From NCBI RefSeq assembly GCF_030814995.1, contig NZ_JAUSVX010000001.1, forward strand, positions 496,001 to 560,000: a stretch of DNA of 64,000 nucleotides, read 5' to 3'. Each line of letters starts with the position of its first letter. Position 1 is the stretch's first letter. This stretch comes from Labrys wisconsinensis (GTDB lineage: Bacteria; Pseudomonadota; Alphaproteobacteria; Rhizobiales; Labraceae). Below are positions 54,497-62,620 of the stretch, in pieces. The notes under the pieces are model-generated. The model worked only from the letters and a program-made list of their open reading frames with translations. It was not told the DNA's origin and ran no database searches. The translations under genes and the position numbers were made by a program.

Positions 54497-56377
54497 TCAG
54501 GCCGCGCTCTTCTTCGGCGCCGCGGTCTCGTCGAACAGCTCCGCCAGCTTGTCGGTCATCACGCCGCCGAGCTCCTCGGCGTCGACGATGGTCACGGCGC
54601 GGCGATAGTAGCGCGTCACGTCGTGGCCGATGCCGATGGCGATCAGCTCCACCGGCGAGCGGGTCTCGATGTCCTCGATCACCCAGCGCAGGTGGCGCTC
54701 CAGATAGTTGCCGGCGTTGACCGACAGGGTCGAATCGTCGACCGGCGCGCCGTCGGAGATCACCATCAGGATGCGGCGGCTCTCGGTGCGGCCGAGCAGG
54801 CGCTGGTGCGCCCAGGTCAGCGCCTCGCCGTCGATGTTCTCCTTCAGGAGGCCCTCGCGCATCATCAGGCCGAGATTCTTGCGGGCCCGGCGCCAGGGCG
54901 AGTCCGCGGCCTTGTAGATGATGTGCCTGAGATCGTTCAGCCGGCCGGGATTGGCCTGCTTGCCCGCCTGCAGCCAGGCCTCGCGCGCCTGGCCGCCCTT
55001 CCAGGCCCGCGTGGTGAAGCCGAGGATCTCGACGCGCACGCCGCAGCGCTCCAGCGTGCGGGCCAGGATGTCGGCGCAGGTCGCCGCGACCGTGATCGGC
55101 CGGCCGCGCATCGAGCCGGAATTGTCGATCAGCAGCGTCACCACCGTGTCGCGGAAGTCGGTGTCGCGCTCACGCATGAAGGACAGCGCCGAGGTCGGGT
55201 CGACGATGACGCGCGACAGGCGCGCCGGGTCGAGCATCCCCTCCTCCAGATCGAAGTCCCAGGCGCGGCTCTGCTGGGCCATCAGCCGGCGCTGCAGCCG
55301 GTTGGCCAGGCGCGCCACCACGCCGGAGAGGCTGGCGAGCTGCTTGTCGAGATAGGCGCGCAGGCGGTCGAGCTCCTCGGGATCGCACAGGTCCGGCGCA
55401 TCCACCACCTCGTCGAACCGCGTGGTGAAGGCGCGGTAGTCCGGGCCATGGCGTTCGGAGCCGCGGCCCTCCGGCGGCCGCCAGGGCTGGGACGCCGCCT
55501 CGGCATCGTCCGCCTCGCTCTCGTCGGGCATGTCGGAGGACGGCGATTCCGCCTCCTGCGCCTCGCGCTCCTCGCCGTCGTCCTCGCCTTCCTCGGCCTC
55601 TTCCAGCCGGGCGGACTGGGACTGGTCCTCGCTCTCGCTCTGGCCCTCCTGCCCCTCCTCCTCCTGCTGCTCCTCGTTCTGCGTATCGCTCTCGTCCTCG
55701 TCCTGGCGGTCGGCCTCCGACAGGTCGGCCATGCCGAGATGGGCGAGCATGTCGTTGATGGTCCTGGCGAAGGCGCGCTGGTTCTCCACCACGCGGTCGA
55801 GGCGCATCAGCTCGGTCCCGGCCTTCTCCTCGATCCAGGGCCGCCACAGGTCGACCAGCTTCCGGGCCGAGGGCGGCGGCTCCAGCCCGGTCAGCTTCTC
55901 GCGCACCAGCATGGCGACGGCATCCTCGACCGGCGCATCCTCGCGGGCGCGGATGTCCTCGTATTTGCCGCCGCGGAAATAGCGGTCCTCGAGCATGGCC
56001 GAGAGGTTCTTGGCGACGCCGGCCATGCGGCGAGAGCCGATCGCCTCGCAGCGCGCCTGCTCCACCGCATCGTAGACGCCGCGCGCCTGGTCCGACTTCG
56101 GCGCCAGGCGGCGATGCACGCCCTCGTCGTGGCAGGCGAGGCGCAGGGCGATGGAATCGGCCTGGCCGCGCACGATCGCCGCGGTCTGCGGATCGAGCTT
56201 GCGCGGCGGCTCGGACAGGCGCGCCTTGTCGCCGATCAGCGCCGGCCGCTCCGAGGCATAGGCGACCTCGAGGTCGGGCTTGCGGGCAATGGCGCGCAGC
56301 GCGCCTGCCACCGAGCGCTTGAACGTCTCGTTGGGCCCGTCCTTCGGCTTCTCGCCGGGCTTGCGGTTGGACGACAT
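54497..56377 (-). CDS. cobT: Aerobic cobaltochelatase subunit CobT
   Basis: A 626-residue subunit of the CobNST complex that inserts cobalt into hydrogenobyrinic acid diamide in aerobic B12 synthesis. The N-terminus starts [20 protein letters not shown]; the middle (about 205-295) is a long acidic Glu/Asp/Gln/Ser stretch; the C-terminus is a von Willebrand A domain with metal site [11 protein letters not shown]. This is the standard CobT layout and length. Downstream of cobS on the same strand across a 129-bp spacer full of hairpins. CobN is not in the window. Confidence 0.95.
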   Translation of the reverse strand: MSSNRKPGEKPKDGPNETFKRSVAGALRAIARKPDLEVAYASERPALIGDKARLSEPPRKLDPQTAAIVRGQADSIALRLACHDEGVHRRLAPKSDQARGVYDAVEQARCEAIGSRRMAGVAKNLSAMLEDRYFRGGKYEDIRAREDAPVEDAVAMLVREKLTGLEPPPSARKLVDLWRPWIEEKAGTELMRLDRVVENQRAFARTINDMLAHLGMADLSEADRQDEDESDTQNEEQQEEEGQEGQSESEDQSQSARLEEAEEGEDDGEEREAQEAESPSSDMPDESEADDAEAASQPWRPPEGRGSERHGPDYRAFTTRFDEVVDAPDLCDPEELDRLRAYLDKQLASLSGVVARLANRLQRRLMAQQSRAWDFDLEEGMLDPARLSRVIVDPTSALSFMRERDTDFRDTVVTLLIDNSGSMRGRPITVAATCADILARTLERCGVRVEILGFTTRAWKGGQAREAWLQAGKQANPGRLNDLRHIIYKAADSPWRRARKNLGLMMREGLLKENIDGEALTWAHQRLLGRTESRRILMVISDGAPVDDSTLSVNAGNYLERHLRWVIEDIETRSPVELIAIGIGHDVTRYYRRAVTIVDAEELGGVMTDKLAELFDETAAPKKSAA

Positions 56378-56406
56378 CGGTCCCGTGTCTCGGCTGGGTT
56401 TGGCTC

Positions 56407-56500
56407 AGCAGCGTCTCCTGGCTCCAGCCACGAGACGCTGCTTCGCTTCCAAGTGTAAGCAGGTTCGGGAGAACCTGCCGAGCGCCCGGCGGACCGGGCG
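56407..56500. repeat. Three consecutive hairpins between cobS and cobT
   Basis: Hairpin 1 (56407-56442) has arms AGCAGCGTCTC/GAGACGCTGCT plus TGGCT/AGCCA. Hairpin 2 (56459-56478) has GCAGGTTC/GAACCTGC. Hairpin 3 (56483-56500) has CGCCCGG/CCGGGCG. None is followed by a T-tract on the minus strand, so they are more likely palindromic elements or RNA processing/attenuation structures than terminators. Confidence 0.6.
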
Positions 56501-56506
56501 GCGCGA

Positions 56507-57499
56507 TCAGGTCAGCGCCACGTTGACGGCGCTTTCCGTCAGCTCGGCGCCGAAGGCGCGCTGATAGAACTCCGCCACCAGCGGCCGCTCCAGCTCGTCG
56601 CACTTGTTGAGGAAGGTGAGACGGAAGGCGAAGCCGATATCCCGGAAGATCTCGGCGTTCTCGGCCCAGGTGATCACCGTGCGCGGGCTCATCACGGTGG
56701 AGAGGTCGCCGTTCATGAAGGCGTTGCGGGTGAGGTCGGCGACCCGGACCATCTTGTTGATGGTGTCGCGCCCGCCGGCGGTCGTCTGATAGTGCTTGGA
56801 CTTGGCCAGCACGATGTCGACTTCCTTGTCGTGCGGCAGGTAGTTCAGCGTCGTCACGATCGACCAGCGGTCCATCTGGCCCTGGTTGATCTGCTGCGTG
56901 CCGTGATAGAGGCCCGAGGTGTCGCCGAGGCCGACCGTGTTGGCGGTGGCGAACAGCCGGAAGGCGGGATGCGGGCGGATGACGCGCTTCTGGTCGAGCA
57001 GCGTCAGCTTGCCCGACACTTCCAGCACGCGCTGGATGACGAACATCACGTCCGGGCGGCCGGCGTCATATTCGTCGAACACCAGGGCGATATTGTTCTG
57101 CAGCGCCCAGGGCAGCATGCCGTCCCGGAACTCCGTCACCTGCTTGCCGTCCTGCAGCACGATGGCGTCCTTGCCGACCAGGTCGATGCGCGAGACGTGG
57201 CTGTCGAGGTTGATGCGGATGCAGGGCCAGTTGAGGCGGGCGGCCACCTGCTCGATATGGGTGGACTTGCCGGTGCCGTGATAGCCCGAGACGATGACAC
57301 GGCGGTTATAGGCAAAGCCCGCCAGGATCGCCAGGGTCGTCGCCCGGTCGAAGAGATAGTCGGGATCGAGATCGGGAACGTGGTCTTCCGCTTTGGAATA
57401 GGCGGGAACCATCATGTCGGTTTCGAAGCCGAACAGCTTCTTGGCCGAAACCTTGATATCCGGCAAACCGGGCGCCGGCGCAGTCGCGTCTGTCATCAT
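56507..57499 (-). CDS. cobS: Aerobic cobaltochelatase subunit CobS
   Basis: A 330-residue AAA+ ATPase of the MoxR/CobS type that works with CobT as the chelatase motor. Walker A is [10 protein letters not shown], Walker B is [10 protein letters not shown], sensor 1 is LFATANTVG, and the C-terminal lid contains [11 protein letters not shown]. The N-terminus ([20 protein letters not shown]) is typical of alphaproteobacterial CobS. It lies upstream of cobT and 87 bp downstream of the J-domain gene, an order common in Rhizobiales. Confidence 0.96.
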   Translation of the reverse strand: MMTDATAPAPGLPDIKVSAKKLFGFETDMMVPAYSKAEDHVPDLDPDYLFDRATTLAILAGFAYNRRVIVSGYHGTGKSTHIEQVAARLNWPCIRINLDSHVSRIDLVGKDAIVLQDGKQVTEFRDGMLPWALQNNIALVFDEYDAGRPDVMFVIQRVLEVSGKLTLLDQKRVIRPHPAFRLFATANTVGLGDTSGLYHGTQQINQGQMDRWSIVTTLNYLPHDKEVDIVLAKSKHYQTTAGGRDTINKMVRVADLTRNAFMNGDLSTVMSPRTVITWAENAEIFRDIGFAFRLTFLNKCDELERPLVAEFYQRAFGAELTESAVNVALT

Positions 57500-57586
57500 T
57501 CCTACCTCGCCCCGCGAGGGCGCGGAGCCTGCATCTCCAGGGATAGCCGGAATGCCCCCTTGGGGAAGAGGGCGACTTGTCGCGGT

Positions 57587-58219
57587 TCAGCCGAGTCCGG
57601 CGCTCCGAAGCGTATTATAGGCCTGGATGATCCCGCGCAATTTATCTTCGCTCGACCGGTCGCCGCCATTGGCGTCGGGATGGAGCCGCTTGACCAATGT
57701 CTTGTAGCGCGCCTTGACCTCGGCGGCCGGCGCATGCTCGGGCATGTCGAGCGTCTCGTAGGCACGGCGCTCCATCAGGCTGAGCCGCCGGCGCTCGGGC
57801 TGCGGCGCCGGCCGCGCCCGCCGGGCCCGGCCCGGCCCGAACATGCCGAGCAGGTCCTCGGCATCGGCGCCCTGCTCATAGGCCGGATATTCCGCCCCGC
57901 GCTTTTGCGCCGCCGGATTGACGCCCATCGTCCAGGTCGGCCGATGCCCGGTCGAGGCGTCGCGCTGATAGGCATAGACGGCCTCGTCGGCCATGCCGGC
58001 GAAGTAATTGTAGGTCTGGTTGTACTCGCGGACATGGTCCAGGCAGAACCGCCAGAACTCGCCCTCCCGGCCCCGGCCCTTCGGAGCGCGGAACTCGCCC
58101 GCCGCGCGGCAGCCGGCACGCTCGCAGGGCGAATGAGCCGGCTCGCTCTTCACCTCCACGCGCTCCGCGCGGGGGCGCACCCGGATACGGTCGAAGAAGG
58201 GCGAGTTCAGATCCATCAT
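57587..58219 (-). CDS. J-domain (DnaJ-like) protein
   Basis: A 210-residue protein. The C-terminal J domain begins near YETLDMPEHAPAAEVKARY and has the HPD motif in LVKRLHPDANGGD, so it should stimulate an Hsp70 ATPase. The N-terminal part (RIRVRPRAE, CERAGCRAAGEFRAPKG, FWRFCLDHVREYNQTYNYF) is a Cys-containing region conserved in rhizobial proteins next to cobS. Two adjacent ATG codons (58219, 58216) can start it; longer frames upstream run through a terminator region and are rejected. Confidence 0.88.
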   Translation of the reverse strand: MMDLNSPFFDRIRVRPRAERVEVKSEPAHSPCERAGCRAAGEFRAPKGRGREGEFWRFCLDHVREYNQTYNYFAGMADEAVYAYQRDASTGHRPTWTMGVNPAAQKRGAEYPAYEQGADAEDLLGMFGPGRARRARPAPQPERRRLSLMERRAYETLDMPEHAPAAEVKARYKTLVKRLHPDANGGDRSSEDKLRGIIQAYNTLRSAGLG

Positions 58220-58323
58220 CGCCACACTATGGGATCGCGGCCGGCATCCGGCAAGCGCGCTGTGCCGGATGCCGCGACGGCATGGCGCCGCCACGAGTCC
58301 GAAGGACTGCGCGGGAAGAAAGA

Positions 58324-58341
58324 GGCCGCCCGGAGGCGGCC
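58324..58341 (-). terminator. GC-rich hairpin followed by pyrimidine tract
   Basis: Perfect 7-bp stem GGCCGCC/GGCGGCC with 4-nt loop; on the minus strand it is followed by TCTTTCTTCC. Weaker than the hairpin at 58460, it may act as a second terminator. Confidence 0.45.
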
Positions 58342-58459
58342 CAAGTCTAGGGAGGAAACGCCCAAGGAGGGCTGCCAGGGGAGGCCGAATGCCGTCCCCT
58401 CGCACCGCACAAATGCGCCTTTCGGCTCGTTTTTTCAAGGGATCGACTCCGAATCTCGC

Positions 58460-58481
58460 AAAAAGCCGGCTCATAGCCGGC
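58460..58481 (-). terminator. Rho-independent terminator of the siderophore synthetase gene
   Basis: On the minus strand GCCGGC-TATGA-GCCGGC runs into TTTTT. It is about 80 bp beyond the synthetase stop codon (58560). Confidence 0.75.
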
Positions 58482-58559
58482 CGATGTGTCTTTGCGGCCA
58501 CAAACCCCCGGCCGACCATGCTGCGCTGCGGCCCACCCCTGCCGGGGCGCGCGGCCGCC

Positions 58560-61379
58560 TCATGCGGCCGCACGGGCCGCGAGGCCGTCGAGCAGGGCGG
58601 CGATGCGGTCGTGGAAGGCCGGGGCGAGCACGATGTCGAGATGATCGGTCGCCGGCACGACCTCGACGGCGACGCCCGCGGCGAGCCCACGCCAGTCGAG
58701 GATCGGCCGGCCCTCGGCCCGCGAGCGCTCCGCCTCGAAGGAGCGAACCATCACCGCCTGCGGCGCCAGGGCCAGGCGGCGCATCTGCAGGGCATGATCG
58801 ACCAGCGTGAACAGCATGCGCTCGCGGCTGCCGACCGAGGGCCCGTCGACCGGCAGGGGCTGCGGCTCGGCTGCCATGAAGCGCAGGAAGCCGTCCGCCG
58901 CCTCGCCGTCCATGCCGGCGCGCAGGTCCTGCCAGTGCCGCCGCATCGGCGAGCCCGCGAGCCAGGCGTCGACCGGCGCCAGCCATTGCCGCCGCAGCGC
59001 CTCCGTCGGCGGCGGCGCGCTGCCGGGCGCGAACGGCGCCTCGAGGCCGCAGGCGTCGGCCATCGCCACCGCGTGCACCGGCACGTGGCCGGCGAGGTGC
59101 CGGGCCGTCTCGAAGGCGAGGACGCCGCCCCAGGACCAGCCGAGCAGCACGCAGCCCTGCGGGCCGGCTTCGCGGCGCACGGCCGCGGCATAGGCCCGCG
59201 CCAGGTCGGCGACGTCGGGCAGCCGCTCGACCCCGTGCGCCAGCGAGGCGCAGGCGAAGCCGAAGGCCGGCTGGTCCGGCCCGAGCCGGCGCAGCAGCGG
59301 CTCGTATTCGCGCAGGCTGACCAGCAGCCCGGGGAACAGCACCAGCGCCGGCCGGCCCCGCCCCTCGGCGAGGCGGATCACCCGAGCCGGCCCGTCCCCG
59401 TCCTCGGGCCGGCGGCCGCGGTCGATGCGGGCGGCGAGATCGGCGACGGTCGGATTGCCGAGCAGGTCGGCGATGCCGAGCCCGCCGCCTGGGAAAGCGA
59501 GGTGCAGCCGCGCCAGCAGGCGCAGGCCCGAGAGCGAATCGCCGCCGAGCTCGAGGAAGGGCCGGTCGATGCCGACCTCGGGCAGGCCCAGCATCTCGGC
59601 CCAGAGCGCCGCGATCCGGCGCTGCGTCGCCGTCCGGGGCTTGCGGCCCGGTGCGGCGGCCGGCTCCGGCAGCGCGGCGCGGTCGACCTTGCCGGTCGGC
59701 CCGAGCGGCAGGCGGTCGAGCACGACGATGCGGGCGGGCACCAGCGGCGCCGGCAGCAGCGCCGCCAGCCCGGCGCGCAGCCGGCCCGGCTCGGGCGTGC
59801 GGCCGGGCGCCGGGGTGACATAGCCGAGAAGGCCCGGGCCGGCAGGGCCCTCGCGCTTCACCACCACGGCCTCGCGCACCGTGGCCTGCTCGCGCAGCCG
59901 CGCCTCGATCTCGCCGAGCTCGATGCGGAAGCCGCGGATCTTCACCTGCCCGTCCTCGCGCCCGACATAGGCGAGGCTCCCGTCCGCCCGACGCCGGACC
60001 ATGTCGCCGGTGCGGTACATGCGCTCGCCGCGCTCGGCGAACGGATCGGGCAGGAAACGCTCGGCGGTGAGGCCCGGCCGGTTGAGATAGCCGCGGGCGA
60101 GCCCGGAGCCGCCGAGCCAGAGCTCGCCGGTCTCCCCATCCGCCACGGGCTGCAGGTCCGGGCCGAGGACATGGGCGACGCGCTCGCCCACCGGGCTGCC
60201 GATCGGCGCGTAGGGCTCGGGAAAGCGCGCCGTCGGCGCCACCTTCCAGACCATCGGCGAGATCACCGCCTCGGTCGGTCCGTAGCCGTTGATCAGGATG
60301 CGCGGGCGCAGCGCCCGGCCGATGCGCTCGAAGGTCGCACGGGCCATTGCCTCGCCGCCGAAGGAATAGCACTGGACCGCTGGCACCTCGCCCATCGCCT
60401 CGCCCCAGGCGGCGAGCTCGGCCATGTAGCTGGTGGGAAAGCCGGCATGGGTGACGCCTGCCCGGCGGATCGCCGCCAACGTCTCCGCCGGCGTCCACAG
60501 CGCGTCACCGCGCAGCACGATCGCACCACCGGCGGCGAGCGGCACCATCCAGCGCTCGTGCGCGCCGTCGAAGGCGAAGGACAGGAAATGCAGCTCGCGC
60601 GAGGCAGCGTCCATCTCGTAGGCGACCGCCGTCGTCGCCACGTGCATGGCGAGCGGGCCATGCTCGACGGCGACGCCCTTGGGCCGCCCCGTCGAGCCCG
60701 AGGTGTAGATGACATAGGCGAGACTCCCCGGGTCGAGGGGCGGCGCCGGCTGCGCGCCGCCTTCGCCGAGCTCGCCGGGCTCGCCGGGCTCGCCGAGATC
60801 GCCGAGATCGCCGACGTCGAGGACGGCGAGGCCCGCCGGGTCGGGCAGCATGCCGGCATGGCCGGCATCGGTCAGCAGCACCCGGGCGCCGGAATCGGCG
60901 AGCTGATAGGCGAGGCGCTCCTTGGGATGCGACGGGTCGAGCGGCAGGAAGGCCGCCCCGGCACGCATCACGCCGAGATAGGCCGCGACCGCGTGCGGAC
61001 TGCGGCCGAGCGCCACGGCGACGACCGCCTCCGGCCCGGCGCCGGCCCGCCGCGCCGCCGCCGCGACGGCGCCCGCCATGGCGTCGAGCGCGCCGCGGCT
61101 GACCACCTGCTCGCCGAACAGGATCGCCGGGTGGCCGGGATCCCTGGCGGCCAGGGCGGCGAGGCGCTCCGGCACGGTCGGCAGCTGCGTCGCCAGCAGG
61201 CCCGCCGGGCGCATGTCGGTCCAGGCCTCCTCCACGAAGGCGATCGCCTCGGCGCGGTCGCCGGCCGGACGCGCCTGGCGCCAGCCGCCGGGCACCGGCC
61301 TGCCGGCCGGCCAGAGCGCATGTCGTCCCAGGCCGTCGACCACGACCGCGACCATGTCGGCATCCGCTCCCATCCGCAT
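58560..61379 (-). CDS. Monomodular NRPS: MbtH-like domain, adenylation, carrier and thioesterase domains
   Basis: A 939-residue synthetase. Residues about 9-57 are an MbtH-like domain (HALWPAGRPVPGGW, EAWTDMRPAGL), normally a separate activator. The adenylation domain (about 75-560) has YVIYTSGSTGRPKG, NGYGPTEAV, YRTGDMV and PLGPTGKVDR. The carrier Ser is Ser615 in LELGGDSLSG. The thioesterase has Ser749 in GWSWGG and His913 in TDHLDIV. There is no condensation domain, so the thioesterase must join units, as in trilactone hydroxamate siderophores; that is inference. GAGGAG lies before the start at 61379. Divergent from the acetyltransferase and hydroxylase that would make N-acyl-N-hydroxyornithine. 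Confidence 0.88.
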   Translation of the reverse strand: MRMGADADMVAVVVDGLGRHALWPAGRPVPGGWRQARPAGDRAEAIAFVEEAWTDMRPAGLLATQLPTVPERLAALAARDPGHPAILFGEQVVSRGALDAMAGAVAAAARRAGAGPEAVVAVALGRSPHAVAAYLGVMRAGAAFLPLDPSHPKERLAYQLADSGARVLLTDAGHAGMLPDPAGLAVLDVGDLGDLGEPGEPGELGEGGAQPAPPLDPGSLAYVIYTSGSTGRPKGVAVEHGPLAMHVATTAVAYEMDAASRELHFLSFAFDGAHERWMVPLAAGGAIVLRGDALWTPAETLAAIRRAGVTHAGFPTSYMAELAAWGEAMGEVPAVQCYSFGGEAMARATFERIGRALRPRILINGYGPTEAVISPMVWKVAPTARFPEPYAPIGSPVGERVAHVLGPDLQPVADGETGELWLGGSGLARGYLNRPGLTAERFLPDPFAERGERMYRTGDMVRRRADGSLAYVGREDGQVKIRGFRIELGEIEARLREQATVREAVVVKREGPAGPGLLGYVTPAPGRTPEPGRLRAGLAALLPAPLVPARIVVLDRLPLGPTGKVDRAALPEPAAAPGRKPRTATQRRIAALWAEMLGLPEVGIDRPFLELGGDSLSGLRLLARLHLAFPGGGLGIADLLGNPTVADLAARIDRGRRPEDGDGPARVIRLAEGRGRPALVLFPGLLVSLREYEPLLRRLGPDQPAFGFACASLAHGVERLPDVADLARAYAAAVRREAGPQGCVLLGWSWGGVLAFETARHLAGHVPVHAVAMADACGLEAPFAPGSAPPPTEALRRQWLAPVDAWLAGSPMRRHWQDLRAGMDGEAADGFLRFMAAEPQPLPVDGPSVGSRERMLFTLVDHALQMRRLALAPQAVMVRSFEAERSRAEGRPILDWRGLAAGVAVEVVPATDHLDIVLAPAFHDRIAALLDGLAARAAA
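60771..60815. repeat. 9-bp imperfect tandem repeats in the adenylation domain
   Basis: Five units of the form (C/A)TCGCCG(G/A)(G/C) in a row encode a DLGDLGEPGEPGELGE stretch at residues about 189-204, just before the ATP-binding motif. It probably forms a flexible loop. Confidence 0.7.
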
Positions 61380-61510
61380 CGACCGGCTCTCCTCTGCATC
61401 CGCAGGGATGACGAATGGACGCAGTGCCGGTTCAGGCCCGGCGGCTCTCGCCGACGCGGCGGCACCGGCGCCTGAACCGCCGGCCGGTCCGATCGTCAAT
61501 CCCAGGAGAG

Positions 61511-61538
61511 CCGATATCCCCCCGCCCGATATCCCCCC
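61511..61538. promoter_or_regulatory. Direct repeats before the siderophore acetyltransferase gene
   Basis: CCGATATCCCCCC occurs at 61511-61523 and 61526-61538, 15 bp apart, ending 18 bp before the ATG at 61557. The same spacer has an inverted repeat GGTTCAGGC/GCCTGAACC (61429-61437, 61470-61478). No Fur- or RirA-like iron box was recognised. The role is unknown. Confidence 0.4.
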
Positions 61539-61556
61539 AATCGAGGACGAACCGCC

Positions 61557-62600
61557 ATGACCGTCTCCACGCTGCTTCCGCCGGGCCGGCCGGCCGGCTC
61601 CCCGGGCTTCGCCGGCCTCTCCGCCACCGAGGCCCGGTTCGAGGTCGTCACCATCGCCGACGGCATCGTCGAGGCGAGGCTCAGGGCCGCGGACCTCGAT
61701 CCGCCGGTCCTGGGCGAGGCCGCCATCGCCTTCGTCGAGGGCCTGACCGCGCAGGACGCGGCGATCGAGGCGGTCCGCGTCCGCGCCGAGCCGGAGGCGG
61801 CCCTCGACGTCCTGGTCGAGCGGGTCGCGGGCCGGTCGATCGCCGGCCGGCCGGATGCGGTCGACCTCCTGCCGGACCTCGTCTGGCAGCTCCCCGGCCG
61901 CTGGCTCGCCGGCGAGGGCCGCCCCTATCCCGAGCTGCGCACCGTCACCGCCGGCCGCGGCCATCCGCTGCGTCCGCCCAAGCCCCGCGGCACCGTCTAT
62001 CGCCGCGCCATCCCCTGGCTCGGCGCCGAGCTGACGTTCCGCGCCGCCGGCGAGGCCGGCGATGCCGCCCTGCTCAACGCCTGGATGAACCAGCCGCGCG
62101 TCGCCGCGATCTGGGACGAGGCCGGGCCGGTCGAGCACCACCGCGCCTATCTCGACGGCCTCATCGCCGATCCGCACATCCTGCCGCTGATCGGGCTCCT
62201 CGACGGCCGGCCGTTCGGCTGGTTCGAGGTCTACTACGCCGTGGAGAACCGCCTCGGCGCGCTCTATGCGGCGGCGGACTGGGATCGCGGCTGGCACGTC
62301 GCCATCGGCGACGAGGACTGCCGCGGCGCCGCCCATGTCTCGGCCTGGCTGCCCTCGCTGATGCACTTCCTGTTCCTCGACGAGCCGCACACCCGGCGCA
62401 TCGTCGGCGAGCCCCGGGCCGACCATCGCCAGCAGCTGCGCAATCTCGAGCGCTCGGGCTTCGCCGCCGTCGGCACCGTCGACTTCCCCCACAAGCGGGC
62501 GGCGCTGGTGATGCTGACGCGCGAGCGCTTCTTCCGTGACCACCTCTGGGCGCCGGGCGCGGCGGAGGCCTCCCTGGCCGGCACGCCCCGCGCCCGCTGA
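61557..62600 (+). CDS. Siderophore biosynthesis N-acetyltransferase (IucB/RhbD/VbsA-like)
   Basis: A 347-residue GNAT-type enzyme. The C-terminal catalytic half shows the siderophore-acetylase pattern: ALLNAWMNQPRVAAIWDEAG, PLIGLLDGRPFGWFEVYYA, a WHVAIGDEDCRGAAH acetyl-CoA region and FLFLDEPHTRRIVGEPR. The N-terminal 150 residues are the poorly conserved leader domain of the family. It would acetylate the hydroxylated amine made by the gene downstream. GAGGA lies ten bases before the ATG. Twenty bases separate it from the hydroxylase gene, so they form an operon. Confidence 0.88.
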   Translation: MTVSTLLPPGRPAGSPGFAGLSATEARFEVVTIADGIVEARLRAADLDPPVLGEAAIAFVEGLTAQDAAIEAVRVRAEPEAALDVLVERVAGRSIAGRPDAVDLLPDLVWQLPGRWLAGEGRPYPELRTVTAGRGHPLRPPKPRGTVYRRAIPWLGAELTFRAAGEAGDAALLNAWMNQPRVAAIWDEAGPVEHHRAYLDGLIADPHILPLIGLLDGRPFGWFEVYYAVENRLGALYAAADWDRGWHVAIGDEDCRGAAHVSAWLPSLMHFLFLDEPHTRRIVGEPRADHRQQLRNLERSGFAAVGTVDFPHKRAALVMLTRERFFRDHLWAPGAAEASLAGTPRAR

Positions 62601-62620
62601 CCTCAGCAAGGACAGCCCCG

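Larger units (their letters stand above)
58220..58559. other. Intergenic spacer with terminators, no gene
   Basis: This 340-bp spacer lies between the J-domain gene start and the synthetase stop. It contains two minus-strand terminator-like hairpins (58324-58341 and 58460-58481) and a few T- or A-rich runs. No frame with normal codon use was found. Confidence 0.6.

Noticed and set aside
57500-57586. Cobalamin riboswitch ahead of cobS
   Set aside because: The spacer is only 87 bp and shows no B12-box-like sequence.
58269-61475. Open frame of over 1,000 codons opposite the siderophore synthetase
   Set aside because: Same shadow effect; the minus-strand protein has every expected NRPS motif.
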